A stretch of DNA of 64,000 bases from Eucalyptus grandis (lineage: Eukaryota > Streptophyta > Magnoliopsida > Myrtales > Myrtaceae), in NCBI RefSeq assembly GCF_016545825.1, contig NC_052613.1, forward strand, positions 12,400,001 to 12,464,000, in the 5' to 3' direction. Below, in pieces: positions 34,901 through 47,790 of this stretch. Each line of letters begins with the position of its first letter. Within the stretch, counting starts at the first letter, position 1. The position numbers were made by a program, and so were the translations under genes. A model generated the notes under the pieces. The model was given only the letters and a program-made list of their open reading frames with translations, was not told the origin of the DNA and searched no databases.

Positions 34901-35905
34901 AAAAATCAAATTAGATTTTTCATAGCAAATAATGAAAAATATTTTTAGTTTATTTTAATTTTTTAGCCAAATATCACAAAAAAAAAATTGCCATTTCCCT
35001 AGAAAATAACTTTCCAAAAGACATTTGCTACATTTTTGTGAAATAAAAACCTAAAAGGTCAAAGTAGAAGCAACCTTTAGTTTTATTGGCGATGTGATAG
35101 ATCCAATCAATCATAAAAGTTTTTTTTTTTTAAAAAAACTATATTAAAATTGGTGTTTCTAATGGTCTAATGTCATTTTTACTATTTCTTGCGATACTTG
35201 CGAGATGTAAATATTCTTGTACTCGGAGAATGTGGTTTATTGATCTTAAAACTAGAAAAAGAGCATTTCATGATGTGGAAAGAAATTATATTTGGTAGAT
35301 TTAGGGAAATTGTTGAAAATATAGGTGATGTGTGAACGAGAATGTTTTAAAACATTAGAGTTGACCTAGAAAAATGAAGATATTTTTGTGGGGATGAAAC
35401 TGATTATTTGTGGAATGAAACTTTGTTTGGATCGAGCAAAAGCAAAAAAAAATAAAAAAACATTTTTTTTTCCTGCCAAGGTTTAAAGTATCATCCATAT
35501 TTTGAAGATTGTATGTGAATCTATATGATAATATCATTTCTAATTAAAAATATTCAACGTGCAATCCCGTCGCAGAATTTTAATTTAAGCTATTGAGGCA
35601 GGTTCTCAATTTTTTAAGTATAAGATTTAGATTTTAATTTTATAGTGTTGGAGCTTTAAAGATCAATGATTACGAAGTGCTAGTATTTCAATTTACTCTG
35701 AATTACGATTATGTTTTTGAACATACAAATATGATTTTCCTTAGCATGACATATGAGCTTTTCATACAATTTTCTTTTGGTATAAATTGAGATTGAAACC
35801 ACTTTTTAAATTTGCTCAGATAGATTGAATCTTATGCATCACCTTTTATCTCAAAGAAGTAACATCAGAGCATTGTCTCTTCACTTCCACGTGTTCTATT
35901 AAATT

Positions 35906-37058
35906 AGATTAATATCATAAAAAACCCACACTGGTATACCTGTGACAAATTTACTCTAAATTATTTTTTTGACCATCAAAAACCCAAAAATGGTATACAT
36001 TTGACAAATTTACCTCAAACTAGTATATTTATGACAAATTTACCCTCTATTAGTTTTCGTTAAACTCTATTGTCAAATTATTAAGTTAAATGATACGTGA
36101 CAATTGACTAGTATATCTGTTTAGGATCTTATGCTCCATTTGTCACGGTTTACAATTTTTGTGATTTTTTTTTTGGTATTAATCAAATTTAGTGGAGGGT
36201 ATGTTTGTCACAAATTTACCAATTTAGGGTTTTTTGCAATCGAATAAATTAGTTTGGGGTAAATGTGTCATAAATATACAAGTTTAGGGGTTTTTCTTGT
36301 CATTCGGGGTAAATTTGTCACAAGTGTATTAATTTGAGGTTTTTCATGATAAAAAAAAGTTTCTCTTATGGTAGAATTATGGCTACAAATTGCCCTTTTT
36401 GCTTGTGTAGACCAAATTCTATAGATCACTTGTTTTTTGCTTGCCATGTTACGGGTAATCTTGCTTCTTTTTGGGCGGCGAAATTCAATCGTGCTTGGCA
36501 TAACAAACCATGGATGGAGAATCTTGCTTGGGCTTCCAAGCGCTTTGCGGATATAAGCTTTTATCAGACTTTGGCTCGCTTTAGCTTTGGAGCCTTGTGT
36601 TACATCATTTGGAGAGAATGGAATAACATTCTATTTCACAACTAGACCCTCTTCCTTCCAGCGATGAGGATGCACCTCCAGAAGGCTATTAAAGATAAAG
36701 TGACGACTTTTAAGCATGTCCCGGACATTCCCAAGAACAGAAGACTTCAACGGAGCTGGGATTTACATCCGTCTATCTTTGATTGATGGAGGTTCTCTAG
36801 CGTTTGTTTGTTAGTCTTTTTGTTCTTGCTTTTCACTTTTTGTTGGTTTCTCTTTTGGGAACCATGGCACCCCTACACTCGCATTAGACTTTTGTCTTCT
36901 TGAGTGTCCATCTTTTGTAGGTGCTAGGCCTCCATCTTGTATTCTTTATAGGCAAAATCTATACATATCTTAACTTCACCAAAAATAAAATAAAATAAAT
37001 AGTTTGGGGTAAATTTGTAACAAGTGTACCAGTTTGGAGTTTTTCAATGTATTAACCC
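35906..37058 (+). mobile_element. MULE-type MITE with 9-bp target duplication, carrying a nested LINE end
   Basis: The ends are agattaatatcataaaaaac and, reversed, gggttaatacattgaaaaac; subterminal parts share actggta[c/t]ac and tgacaaatttac. Both sides carry tattaaatt (35897-35905 and 37059-37067), a perfect 9-bp duplication. Without the LINE insert it would be about 480-500 bp, the size of its neighbour at 37200. Confidence 0.8.
36330..36990 (+). mobile_element. 5'-truncated LINE, 3' end only
   Basis: The frame at 36379-36645 encodes a reverse-transcriptase zinc-binding segment: CPFCLCRPNSIDHLFFAC, then FWAAKF and WREWNNILF, the usual end of plant L1-type ORF2. After a frame change it continues with MRMHLQKAIKDKV to a stop near 36785. 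A 3' untranslated region follows, ending in (aaaat)n near 36988. No reverse transcriptase core remains. It sits inside the MITE, so it inserted later than the MITE. Confidence 0.8.
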
Positions 37059-37199
37059 TATTAAATTTACTCGGTTATTTCCCTAGTGAGCATGAACATG
37101 TCAGGAGCGCATGTCATCCAATGAATAGTGATCAGGAGAAGAGTAATGTTCATTTTTTAAATGTATCTTCCTCATCTGATTTCCTTTTTAAAATAAAAA

Positions 37200-37690
37200 A
37201 GTTAATGCCCTAAAAAATCCCATATTGATACATGTATGACAAGTTTACCCAAAATTAATTTTTTGATTACGAAAAGCCCCAAGCGATACATCATAAATGA
37301 TCATAAAAAACTTAAACTAGTGCACTTATAACCAATTTATCCAAAATCAATTTTTTCGACCGTCAAAAACTCTAAACTGGTACGTTTATGACAAATATAA
37401 TCTCCATTTAATTGCATTAATAACATAAAAGTCACAAAAATTACATAACTATGATAAATGGGGAGTAAAATCTCAAATTGATATAGAAGTCAACTATCAT
37501 GTGTTATTCAACTTAGTAGTTCAACAATAAAATTTAATGGATACCAACAAGGCAAATTTGTTATAAATGTATCGGTTTGCGGTAAATTTGTCAAATGTAT
37601 ACTAGTTTGGGATTTTCATTGGTAAAAAAATTAGTTCAAGGTAAATTTATCACTAGTTTATGAATTTAGATTTTTTTATGATATTAACCC
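37200..37690 (+). mobile_element. Second MITE of the same family
   Basis: The left end is gttaatgccctaaaaaatcc and the right end reversed is gggttaatatcataaaaaaa. The flanks aaataaaaa and aaataaaat (37191-37199 and 37691-37699) match at 8 of 9 positions. It lies only 130 bp from the previous family member. Confidence 0.75.
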
Positions 37691-37699
37691 AAATAAAAT

Positions 37700-38575
37700 T
37701 AGTAATTAGTGTACATTTTATTATTATTTAATGTTTACGAAAATAAAAATAAAATAAAATAACAAAGATACATTCGGTGAGTGGAATCTACACGTTAGTA
37801 CCATAATCTATCTAGGAGTCTGCACAGTTATGATGGTGCCGACTTTAAAGTAAGCTCAAAAAAGGAAAATTTCAATTTTGTCTTGATGCTGCTTCTCCCC
37901 CCTTTTCTCATCAATGAATTAGCAAAAGAAAATTTCAGGTCTTAGTACCGATACCGATAGATCTAAGAATTTCAGATTTATATGTTTTTGGCCAATAAAT
38001 GAGTCATTCGATCTGCAAGTTTTTTTCTTTGAGATTATTTTGTAATCAATACATTCTTGTTCAATAAAAAATTTGTTGTCTTAGCATTTTAAACATTTCT
38101 TGTTTTGTTCTTAATATAATTAAATTTCATCCTTTAAAGTTTCATAGTCAATAAGGTAACCTGTGATGTTGTTTTGGAAAATCTTTAAAGATGGAAGTGA
38201 AAGTTCATAAACAAGTGACTATGTGAAAAAAAAATTATTTATGTTAGAATTTTTTTTTTCCAGATTACACTTGATTATTGATTCATAAATTTACTTGACA
38301 ACATAGAAAAGAATTAAGTTTCTTGGAAAATTCTCTTTTCCACGAAACTAACTTCTATGAAAGTAAAATTTAACAATAAAAATAAAAGGGACACCCGCAA
38401 TAAATAAAAAATGGACATCCAAAAAATTTTAATTATGCAACTAAATCCCACATAAAAATGAAAAAGCTAAAAAGAGGAAAGTATCAAATTGTAATTGAAT
38501 TACTGGGGATAATTTTGTCTTTTTTCATGTTGGATGATTTTTTTTTTTAATGTTGTTGGGTGAATTTAAACGGAG
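37700..38575. other. AT-rich spacer upstream of the coiled-coil gene
   Basis: No gene is seen. The final part should hold the promoter of the gene at 38714, but no clear TATA box stands out. Confidence 0.35.
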
Positions 38576-38713
38576 ATAGTGCTGCCCTATTTTAAATTCG
38601 AAAAGAGGAAGCTTGTCAATATCACGCAAAAGCAGATTTGCGCGCTCTTCTGCGTCCGAAACGAGAGCCCTTCTTCTTCTAAAGCCTTGCGATTCACAAG
38701 CTCTCTGCCAACT

Positions 38714-41482
38714 ATGGAGAGAGAGGCGAGCGAAGTGGGTTCTGATGATATCTCCGATGAACCGATCGAGGCGTAAGTTTCTGAAGTAATTTCTGTTTTT
38801 GCACTCTGGATTTGAAATCTGACGTGAAAATTTGAAGTGTGCAGTCTTCTGAGCCGGTTAAAGTCCATGGTAGAGCAAAATCGGAAGTTCTATAAGAAGA
38901 ACGTAGAGAGTATATGGAGGTGATTCAACTTGTTATGCCCTTATTCTTTGCTTGATATTCATCCAATAGATTGAGCTCTCGGTGGGGTTTATTTCACTGA
39001 TGGGTTGATTTTCTTCCGATGGATTGAGTCTTTATTTCGCCGACAGGTTGCAGTTTGTGAAAGTCCCAGTTCTGTACCCCGTTCACACTATTTCTCATAC
39101 AATCTAGTCTCTTTTCCGAAGCCAAGTTCGCAGAAAGTTTGTATCTTTAATGAGATTTCTCTCAAAAAGTTAGATAGAATCAACAGAAATATGGCCCCCA
39201 AAAGTTGTCTTTGGAAATCCCACCCAAATTGTAAAGACCCGATCTCCACTGTACACATATTATTCGCTTTTGATACTAAATTCTCACGGTTTTGTTCTTT
39301 TTAGGGAAGCCTATACTACCCAAGAAACGTATGCATTTCTTATACAATCTAGTCTTTTTTCCGAAGCCAAGTTCACAAACAGTTTGTACTTTTGATGAGA
39401 TTTCTCTTGAAAAGTTAAACAGAATCAAAAGAAATATGGCCCCCAAAAAGTTGTCAGAACAATCCGATGGATACTGTGGAAATCCCATCCAAATCCTTAG
39501 AGAAAATCTTCTCTCGCGCGAACATTTGCTGGCTGTTGGTGCATTTAGTCTCTGGATCTACTAGGTCACAGGTGCTTGTCCCAGGGCAGCTTTCATCAAT
39601 GAAATTAGCTTGACCAGTTGAGATTTGAATTTTAACCTTGCCTATCAAATTTTACTGATATTGTCGATACGTAACTTCTATAAAACTTGTCGAGTTAACT
39701 GATGATTTAATTTACTAGTTGTTCAGAGTTTATCAGTATTGTCAGTATTAAGTGACTGGTAAAGTTGAATGCATGTTGGTTCATTATGTTTGTCAGCGGG
39801 TGTGGGGAAATTTTGTTCTGATTAAGCTCAAGAGCTCAGTGTTGAATCAATTCACCTTTCAATAGACATCGAGTTTGCATTGCTCTTTATTGACCATACT
39901 CGAGATTTTATCTATTGCTGTCGGGGATGCTTGTTCTTATCTTTCCCTTTGCAGGCTGAATCAGACTCCACTAGTTGAATACTCGATAATAAGCATGCTG
40001 ATAACATTAATCTTCGGAGAATACTGAATGAATCCTTTGCTTCATTTTCTTCTTGGATTCAGATATCGTGTGAGAGCATGATCGCCTGGCTTTTCTCTTT
40101 ATACCTATCATTTAATAAAAGACGCCCTTGATTGAGGCTTAAATGGCTCCACCTGCTTTCTCATACGCTTATATTAGCTTAATCATGGGTTACCATATTT
40201 GTTCAATTTGCATAGGGTTGTTTAATTAATTAAGCCGATACATGTTCTATTCCAATGACAAGAACTCTTTTTGCATCGGTATATTGAACTCTTTTTCTTG
40301 AGGTTTCCCTGATCATTTTATAATGATCATTTCTTATTTATTACTTTCTTGCTATTTGTCCTTGGCCGGATAGTTTGATGTCTCAGATCAAGTCAATGTA
40401 TGATGAATTGAAGTCAGAACATGAGAAGAACAGGTAAATTCAAATCGATGCATGCAATTGTTAACTTTGCTTCGGTATGATGTTTATATCTAATGGATAC
40501 GTTCTTTATGTAGTCAATCTCTTGTGGAGTTACTTCAACAGAGTTTCGGAGAAGTAAGTGAGGAAAAATATAATATTTTATTCTTTTGAACAAGGTCTAC
40601 CTTGGTGACGTGATTTTGCATAGAGAGAATTCACTTGATGCGTTGATGATTTGCAGTGTGAAAATAGTGTCGGAATGCAACCGTCAAGTTCCATGAACTT
40701 AACGAGAAGTTTTGTGAGGATAAAGCTTCTCATCAGCAAGCCCCTTTGCAGGCTTTAGATGGTAACTTTATTGGTTGCAAGTTGTTTATAGGCAAAAACC
40801 ATGTACATTGGGACCTTAATAATACAATGAAAACGTAGATAGAGATAAGGTTTCGCAATTTGAGAGAATGCTTGAAAAACTGTATATTTCCCTAATAAAT
40901 TAGCTTGTGACATATGCACCTTCATCTTAAAAGAAATATACCTAATGACCATGATTGAGTTTTCTTCGAGTTTTTTCCCAATAGGATGTTTTTGGCTCAT
41001 CTGATGGCATAGTTGGTTATGTTGGCCATGTCCTTTCTCCATCGTATCGTCATTCGTTTGCTTCCATAGATATTTTTTCCAAATTTGAGGAGGAGAAGGA
41101 AAGGCTCTTCATGCAATATGAACAAATAAGTGAGTTCAGATTGTCTTCTATTAATTTTGATCCCTTAGAACTGAATCAAACTCAACTGGTATTTTATTGC
41201 TGTCATACTAAGTCTATTACTTGCTCATAACAGGAAAGAAGGAGAAGTCTATGACATCTGCAATTGCTGATAAGGTCGCCAAACTGGATAAGTCCTTGAA
41301 AATACAAAATGAGGTAAGTCATTTGTTCAAAATACGGGTTGCATTTTTTGAGTCAGTTCTGTGGATGTGCACTATAACGGGTACATATGGACCTTCTTTT
41401 CGGGATGCAGATTGAAGAAGAATCCAAATTGTTGGTGCAGACACTTTGCTTATGTCAATGGACGCCTAGGATCCCACCATAA
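38714..41482 (+). CDS. Eight-exon coiled-coil protein gene, probably truncated or frame-broken
   Basis: The start reads MEREASEVGSDDISDEPIEA, after a GC-richer leader. Likely exons with GT-AG borders are 38714-38772, 38845-38919, 40374-40433, 40514-40553, 40657-40761, 41070-41129, 41234-41312 and 41411-41482. The peptides are charged and heptad-like: LLSRLKSMVEQNRKFYKKN, SQIKSMYDELKSEHEKN, FEEEKERLFMQYEQI and AIADKVAKLDKSLKIQNE. This suggests one long coiled coil. In exon 5 the expected helical frame (FHELNEKFCEDKAS) is out of phase with exon 4, so one or two indels break it. I do not recognise the family; a nuclear or meiotic coiled-coil role is only a guess. The end lies just before the duplication edge at 41941. 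Confidence 0.5.
39065..39500 (+). repeat. Tandem repeat of about 255 bp in intron 2 of the coiled-coil gene
   Basis: A block with ttccgaagccaagttc, tgagatttctct and aaatatggcccccaaaa occurs at about 39090-39232 and again at 39345-39500. The intron between exons 2 and 3 is long, partly through this duplication. Confidence 0.85.
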
Positions 41483-41484
41483 GG

Positions 41485-41750
41485 GAGAGCCTAATATAAT
41501 TGTGCTTGGAGCACAACGCCAGGCAGGTCTTTCGACATGAAGATTTTGGGTTTGGCAACATGAACGAGCTATCATAAATTATAAATAAGAAAAGGACATT
41601 GTATAATCTCTTACTTTGCACTTCTACTGTTGGACATGTAATAATGTAATTATGGTGGTGCCTGATATACTTTTGCTTGAAGCACAACGCCAGACATTCT
41701 TCCATGTCTTTCAACATGAAGATTTAGGGCTAGACTCAGTTCTTGTTGCA
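41485..41750 (+). repeat. Imperfect tandem repeat after the coiled-coil gene
   Basis: The phrases gcttg[g/a]agcacaacgccag and tttc[g/a]acatgaagattt occur at 41499-41555 and again at 41668-41728, about 170-175 bp apart. Confidence 0.7.
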
Positions 41751-42889
41751 AGGCAATTGAGCAATGGTGGCGCACGTTTCTCCTTCTGTTTGCTATTGTG
41801 CCCTTTCTTTTCCAACAAGGAATTAACTTGTTCTATTAGCAATAGAAAATTGCGCTCATATTAGCCTAGCATTCATCATATGAACGACTGTACTAGTACT
41901 ATATGCAGAGTAGAGAAGATTATTGCAACTGCCAGCTGATCTAAGTTGTTCGAATTAGCTAGATGAGACAATGGCGGCATGTTAGGCAGTTCTGTGGAGT
42001 TGGACTAATTTGATAAAATGAAAGGTGCACACAATTCGTACTCTGTTGAGCTTGTTGCTTGCTGTAGAAATCCAATCTTGTGCCTCCATAAATGAAGATT
42101 CTGTATTCTTTTGCTGGCAATAGTTGAATCTTATGAGGACCGTGTATGCTTTACCTGCAACTTACCTGCAACTTAAGTATTCTTGTCCGGTACTATGCAA
42201 CTTCTGAACGGTCGGCTGATTATTTAAGCGTACATTCAACTAGTCGCATCCTCCTCCTATATATTATAGGCATTTAGTAGAAATCTACCAAGTGAAGAGA
42301 ACACACTGATTAGGAGGCGTCAATGAGAGGCCTTCTTAGATTCTAATTTGGCAGCTCAACAGACCGAGAGATAAAATGTGAGCTAGAGAAAGCCAAATAC
42401 CCTTTAGGATGAACTCCCAGATCTATTTATTACTTTGCTGAATTGAATGAAGTTCGAGGGATCAAAAGTTACAGATGTTGCGTTTAGGCATATGAAGGCG
42501 CCCGATAAGAAAAGGGTTTGCATCAAACTGGTTTGATTAATCACTTGCCACTCCAAGCGTCCCGCCACTTTACCTTCTTGCTTTACCTTGTTAATTATTT
42601 GCATCGAGGTATTATTGACCATTTTTTTTCCCAGACTGATAAAGTGATTCTCACGAAGTCCCCAAAATTGCTTTCAAATTTTTGGCAAAATAGAAGCCCT
42701 TCAATTGAACGTTAAAATCATTTGATCACAATGTCGTTGCGGTCATCCTATGGGTGAAACCTCCCTTATTCAAGGAACATGGATAGGATGATCTGCACGC
42801 ATTTGTCACGCCTTAAGAAAAACATATATTTTATGTGCAGAAAGTTTTTGCAAGCGAAATTGCCTAATCAATCATATAACATATTATAG

Positions 42890-43130
42890 AAATGTCGATT
42901 TAGCATTTTAACATTTTAATTTTACCAATTTAGTGCTAAAATTTTGCTTACAATTTTGATGTAGCTCTTGATCAATTTTCGCAAAAAATCACTAACATAG
43001 TGATTAGTTATCATTGCTAGGGAGAATTACCAAAAAAATTGACCAATTTAGTTATAAAATTTTTTTAGCCAATTCAATTTTAAACATTTTGTATTTGTGT
43101 TAATTCAATTCATACGATCAAATTTGGTTA
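42890..43130 (+). mobile_element. Decayed MITE, copy B
   Basis: Counterpart of 19798-20035 with the same internal phrases. Its right end joins the leader block beginning tcgcttatggtttctg. That block occurs without this MITE at 26069, which shows where the element once inserted. Confidence 0.5.
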
Positions 43131-43195
43131 TCGCTTATGGTTTCTGTTTGTTCTTTCGCTTGAAAAGTAAATTGAGATTTTGATCATAGCAGGTA

Positions 43196-43280
43196 AATTA
43201 TTTCGGTAAGAGAGGGTTCGAACTCTTGACCTCGGCAATGAGAGAGAGCACTCACACCATCTGCAGTGCCCATGTGTGGG
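43196..43280 (-). mobile_element. Short tRNA-like/SINE-type insert
   Basis: Absent from the equivalent block at 26130-26150. On the minus strand it contains gagttcgaaccctc (43225-43212), a good pol III box B. No box A or target duplication could be fixed, so this may be a truncated SINE. Confidence 0.4.
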
Positions 43281-43739
43281 TGAGAGAGCTCTTTCTTAAT
43301 AAAGCTAAAGATGGGGAATGAGAAAATGTTTGCCTTTTGCAAGGGAAGATTGATAGGCGTTCAGGTGTTGAAAATTGCAGCTAAAAGTCATGAGGAAGTC
43401 AATTTCTTCTACATTTAGAGAAAATATTGGGTACCTAGAGTGCCGGAAGAGATTTTTGCAAATCCGTTCATTAGGAAACTCAGGCCATTTCATTTCATTT
43501 TCATCTACGATGTAAATGTCAAGTGTAACCCACTTTGCACCAAGTTGCTTGAATCGAACCCTGCGCAGTAAACGAATATTTCCTACTTCTGGCTTCAGAA
43601 AAATCGCAAACAGTGTTACGAACTTCTTTCTTTTTCCTCCCCCTCTCCACAGTTTGCCTACTCCCTTTACTCTCTTCTCACTTTTTTTTTTTCTCTCTCT
43701 CTCTCCTTTTACTCTTTCTCTCTTCTCTCACATTTTTTT

Positions 43740-44859
43740 CCTTTGAAGTAAAGAATAAGAGGACCATATATACTATACAGAGGGAGCAACTCATAACGAT
43801 ATTCAAAGCTTGTTCATGATTTTTGTTCAAGTTAGGATGGGGCTTAGTCATGTACCATGCCAAGTCCGGTATAGTAACTTTGTGCAAAGTGGGTCAAGAC
43901 TAGAAGGAGAATATGTATCATACAAAGGAGAGAAGAAACGAAAAAGAAATTCGAAGCCTCATTTGTGGTTTATGAATAAAGTTAGATGACGGGCATAATT
44001 ATGTACTTTGTAGGTTCAGTCCAACCAAGTTTTTGTAAAGTGGATATCATTTGATAATTACATCTTAAATAAGAAAATGAATTGATTTGGCCTATGCCGA
44101 CAACCGATATTTTTTCCTTCGAAGTAAAGAATAAAAGGACCATATGTACTATACAGAGGAGCAACTCATAATGATATTCGAAGCTTGTTCATGATTTTTG
44201 TTCAAGTTAGGATGGGGCTCGATCATGTACCATGCCAGGTCCGGTATAGTAACTTTGTGCAAAGTGGGTCAAGACTAGAAGGAGAATATGTATTGTACAA
44301 ATGAGAGAAGAAACGAAAAAGAAATTTGAAGCCTCGTTTGTGGTTTATGAATAAAGTTAGATGACGGGCATAATTATGTATTTTGCAGGTTCAGTCCAAC
44401 CAACTTTTTGTAAAGTGGATCTCATTTGATAATTACATCTTAAATAAAAAAAAATGAATTGATTTGGCTTGTGTCGACAACCGATATTTTTTCCTTCGAA
44501 GTAAAGAATAAAAGGACCATATGTACTATACAGAGGGAGCAACTCATAATGATATTCGAAGCTTGTTCATGATTTTTGTTCAAGTTAGGATGGGGCTCAG
44601 TCATGTACCATGCCAGGTTCGGTATAGTAACTTTGTGCAAAGTGGGTCAAGACTAGAAGGAGAATATGTATTGTACAAATGATTGAAGAAACGAAAAAGA
44701 AATTCGAAGCCTCATTTGTGGTTTACGAATAAAGTCAGATGACAGGCATAATTATGTATTTTGCAGGTTCAGTCCAACCAAGTTTTTGTAAAGTGGATCT
44801 CATTTGATAATTACATCTTAAATAAGAAAATGAATTGATTTGGCCTGTGCCGACAACCG
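43740..44859 (+). repeat. Array of about 375-bp repeats upstream of ankyrin gene B (three units)
   Basis: Units start at 43740, 44116 and 44493 (spacing 376-377 bp), each at cctt[c/t]gaagtaaagaat. The third ends at gtgccgacaaccga, straight into the gene leader. Units are nearly identical, implying recent expansion or gene conversion. Minus-strand open frames across them are by-products. Confidence 0.92.
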
Positions 44860-45005
44860 ATGAGTGATTTGTGTAAAGAGGCACTCAAGGAATACCGAAT
44901 AGTTTATCGTGTATTTAATCTTAGAAAAGAGACACAGCAACAAGAGTTCTAACAGACTATCGTCTTACTTTGGCGAAGACGACATTCGCATTTCAGAGTT
45001 ATCAG

Positions 45006-47790
45006 ATGGATAGCCATATCGCGTGAGTAGTTATTGCTGATTATGAATGGGAGCCAACAAGGGCCAGATTGAGAGCACCAGAGTCGGTCAACGAAACCCG
45101 CCGCCAAGCAAAATTCAAATTTCATTTGAATCAAAAGCTACAGGCCGCCGCGGAAGATGGAGACGTGGACAAGTTCATCGAAGCCCTCAAAGCATATTCC
45201 CTCAAAGTGGGTGTCTGCTTGTCCAGCATTTTGGACATGCGTGGCCCTTCTGGGAACACGTTGCTTCATGTCGCAGCAGGTCTCATGACGGCCGACATCC
45301 TCCAAGCCCTCCTCGAGGTCATCCATGACAACCAGCTCGCCACTAAGGTGAACTACCAAGGGGACACTGCACTACACGTTGCGGCAAGAAAGGGCAGAAT
45401 CCGCACGGCCAAGCTCCTACTTAGGTACGACGGCAGTATTCTAGACATGGAAACTACCCAGGAAACACGGCATTGCATGAGGCTGTGAAGAACAGTTGCC
45501 ACGACTTGACCCGCCTGCTCCTGCGCCAGGGCTCGAAATCGGTGTATAAGAAGAACAAGGGGGGCAAGTGCCCGCTGTACTTGGCAGTAGAGATGGGGGA
45601 CTTGGATGTTCTCAAGTATTTGATGGAAAGTGTGGTAGGGCAGGTTATTCCCTCCCAGCATGAAGGCATGTCGCCGGTTCACGGAGCCGTGATTCACAAA
45701 AACATAGGTTAGTGGTTATACTGACGGTTCTCACTTGGGTAAATTTATTAGTCGGACTATTTACATTGTTTGTATATGCGTGTCTACTTTGGATCCATAC
45801 TAGCCGTTCAACCTGTAACTCTCATTCACAGTTTTTGATCTTCTAGAATTGTTTGACTTTGTCTAGAGATTCCCTCGATTATTGAAAACTTCTCATAAAT
45901 TTTGTCCCAAAAGAAAGCGGTTACGATATGTTTGGACTTGGGTCGTAGCAAGACTTACCCCCTAAAGAATGTCATCAATTGAATACTTCAGTAGTCGATA
46001 CCCATGGTATAAGCCTTTGTAGATACTATACTACTTATATTAATTATCAAAGACCTTTTCTAAAACAGGAAGAGACCCATGCCATGCCTGTCCTTGATTA
46101 CTCCCGGTGTGGTAAACTACTTCTTGGAAATGAATGTCTCTATAATTGGAAGCATTCTCTAATGTCTATACTGATTTATCCCCCAAAAGTAAGGATTTCT
46201 ATTGTGTAGTCCATGTAATATCGCATATTTGTTTTCTCTTAAGAAAATATAATTGTCAAAAGGTAAAGTCACTAGACCCTTGGTCATGAGCATGACACAA
46301 ATTCATTCTTTCTCGCTCTCTAACAATGTAGATATGCTGAAAGAGATGTCAGAGCAGAATGAAGATCTGTTTAATTTAAAAGATGCTGGAGGTGGTACTC
46401 CCCTTCATCTGGCAGCATTAATGGATTACCGTGAGGGAGTCAATTTCTTGGTCGACAAGTTTGCTTGGAGCGCCTTTGAGTTTGACAATGAGGGCTATCT
46501 TCCGATCCATGTTGCATGTAAGATGGGTCATTACAAAACAATGAGAAAGCTACTTCAACATTGGCCAAATCCGGAAGAGTTGCTAGATCGCAAGGAAGGG
46601 CAAAATATACTTCACATTGCGGCGAAGTATGGAAAGGTTGACGTAGTGGGGTACATACTCATAAAGCCCGAGCTTGAGAAGCTTATAAATGCAAAAGACA
46701 GAGAAGGAAATACGCCTCTACATGTGGCCACATTGGAGTTGCAATACATGGTTCTTTCGTGTCTTGTTCTTCGCGATAAAGTTGATCTTAAGCTCATAAA
46801 CGACAACAACTTGACGGCTCTAGATATTGCGCATGAGCTACCAAAAACACATGGTCGACTACGTGAGGTAATGGTATCTACAGAATGGATTAACAATTTA
46901 TCTGCTTTTGTTTTTCACTGTTGTTTTAGCTACTTCCTTTCTGGGAGAGACGAAAGGAAATAGAGTCCATTTTGACCCGATAAACTCCCTCAGAAGTCAT
47001 CGACTGGAATTAAGTTTGTACAGTAAGCTCAGAAAAGAATGGCATTTGCAATCCTGTGTATAGCTAGAGATGAGTTTCATTTTATTTTAATCCTAAATCT
47101 TTGATTATTAGTCCATTTCATTGATAATAACGGTCATTTTCTTTTTCTATTACGCTTCACCAGAATTTACTATCCGTTATCTTAGTAACTGCTGGAGCAC
47201 CCAAAAGCGTTTACGAAGCAATTTCCCAGCCAAAAGGCTTAGACACGGGGAGAGCTTTGGAGCCTGAGCAATGGGAAAGACTGAAGAGCATGGCCGAAAC
47301 CCGTATGCTCGTGGCGACACTCATTGCTGCTGCGACATTTGCTGCTGGGTTTTCCGTTCCTGGAGGATATAATGGCTCTGGATCAGATGCAGGATATGCT
47401 ACACTGTTGAATAAACCCATGTACGACGTCTTCGTGATCTGCAACACCATCAGCTTGTACAGCTCATTAATTGCCGTAGCAATCCTTCATTGGGCGGGGG
47501 GTGACACCATTCATGCCCTTAAATTTTCAAGGCCACCAGTGGTCACAGCTCTTGGCACAATGACTGTGGCCTTCATGGCGGGTGTCTATGTGACCGTAAG
47601 CAAACGTACTTGGATGGCCATTGTTGCCTTGATCGCTGGAAGCACTGCCCTCTTCGTTATCTTGGGTCTTCACATTGTCCTTACCCCTGAGTTTGTTTTC
47701 AATCTCTTGAGAGTTGGCATATTTATTGTTAGAAGGTTGATCCGTAAATTGCCCAAACCACGCCTTAGGCAGCAAGCCGCGACTGCCTGA
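45006..47790 (+). pseudogene. ACD6-like ankyrin-repeat/PGG membrane protein gene, copy B
   Basis: Same architecture as copy A: exons about 45006-45707, 46332-46867 and 47164-47790. Exon 1 ends in phase 1 (a lone g that joins at to give Asp) and exon 2 ends in phase 0. Exons 2 and 3 are fully open, with ankyrin motifs GTPLHLAALMD, GYLPIHVACKMG, GQNILHIAAKYG and GNTPLHVATLE, then LVTAGAPKSVYEAIS, FSVPGGY and four membrane spans. Exon 1 is damaged. Codon 7 is TGA at 45024-45026 (copy A has AGA there) and one A is missing from an A run near 45451. The breaks differ from those in copy A, so a complete gene could be composed from both, and one may be intact in the living plant. Confidence 0.85.

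Noticed and set aside
43212..43225. Possible functional tRNA gene
   Set aside because: Only a box B-like stretch is present; no cloverleaf, acceptor stem or box A at the right distance.
43678..44640. Several minus-strand frames repeating MVLLFFTSKEK-like peptides
   Set aside because: They are by-products of the 375-bp repeat array; length and frame change from unit to unit.
45979..46209. Open frame in the intron of ankyrin gene B, also partly open in copy A
   Set aside because: It lies between well-supported splice sites, is AT-rich, and similarity between copies reflects the recent duplication.
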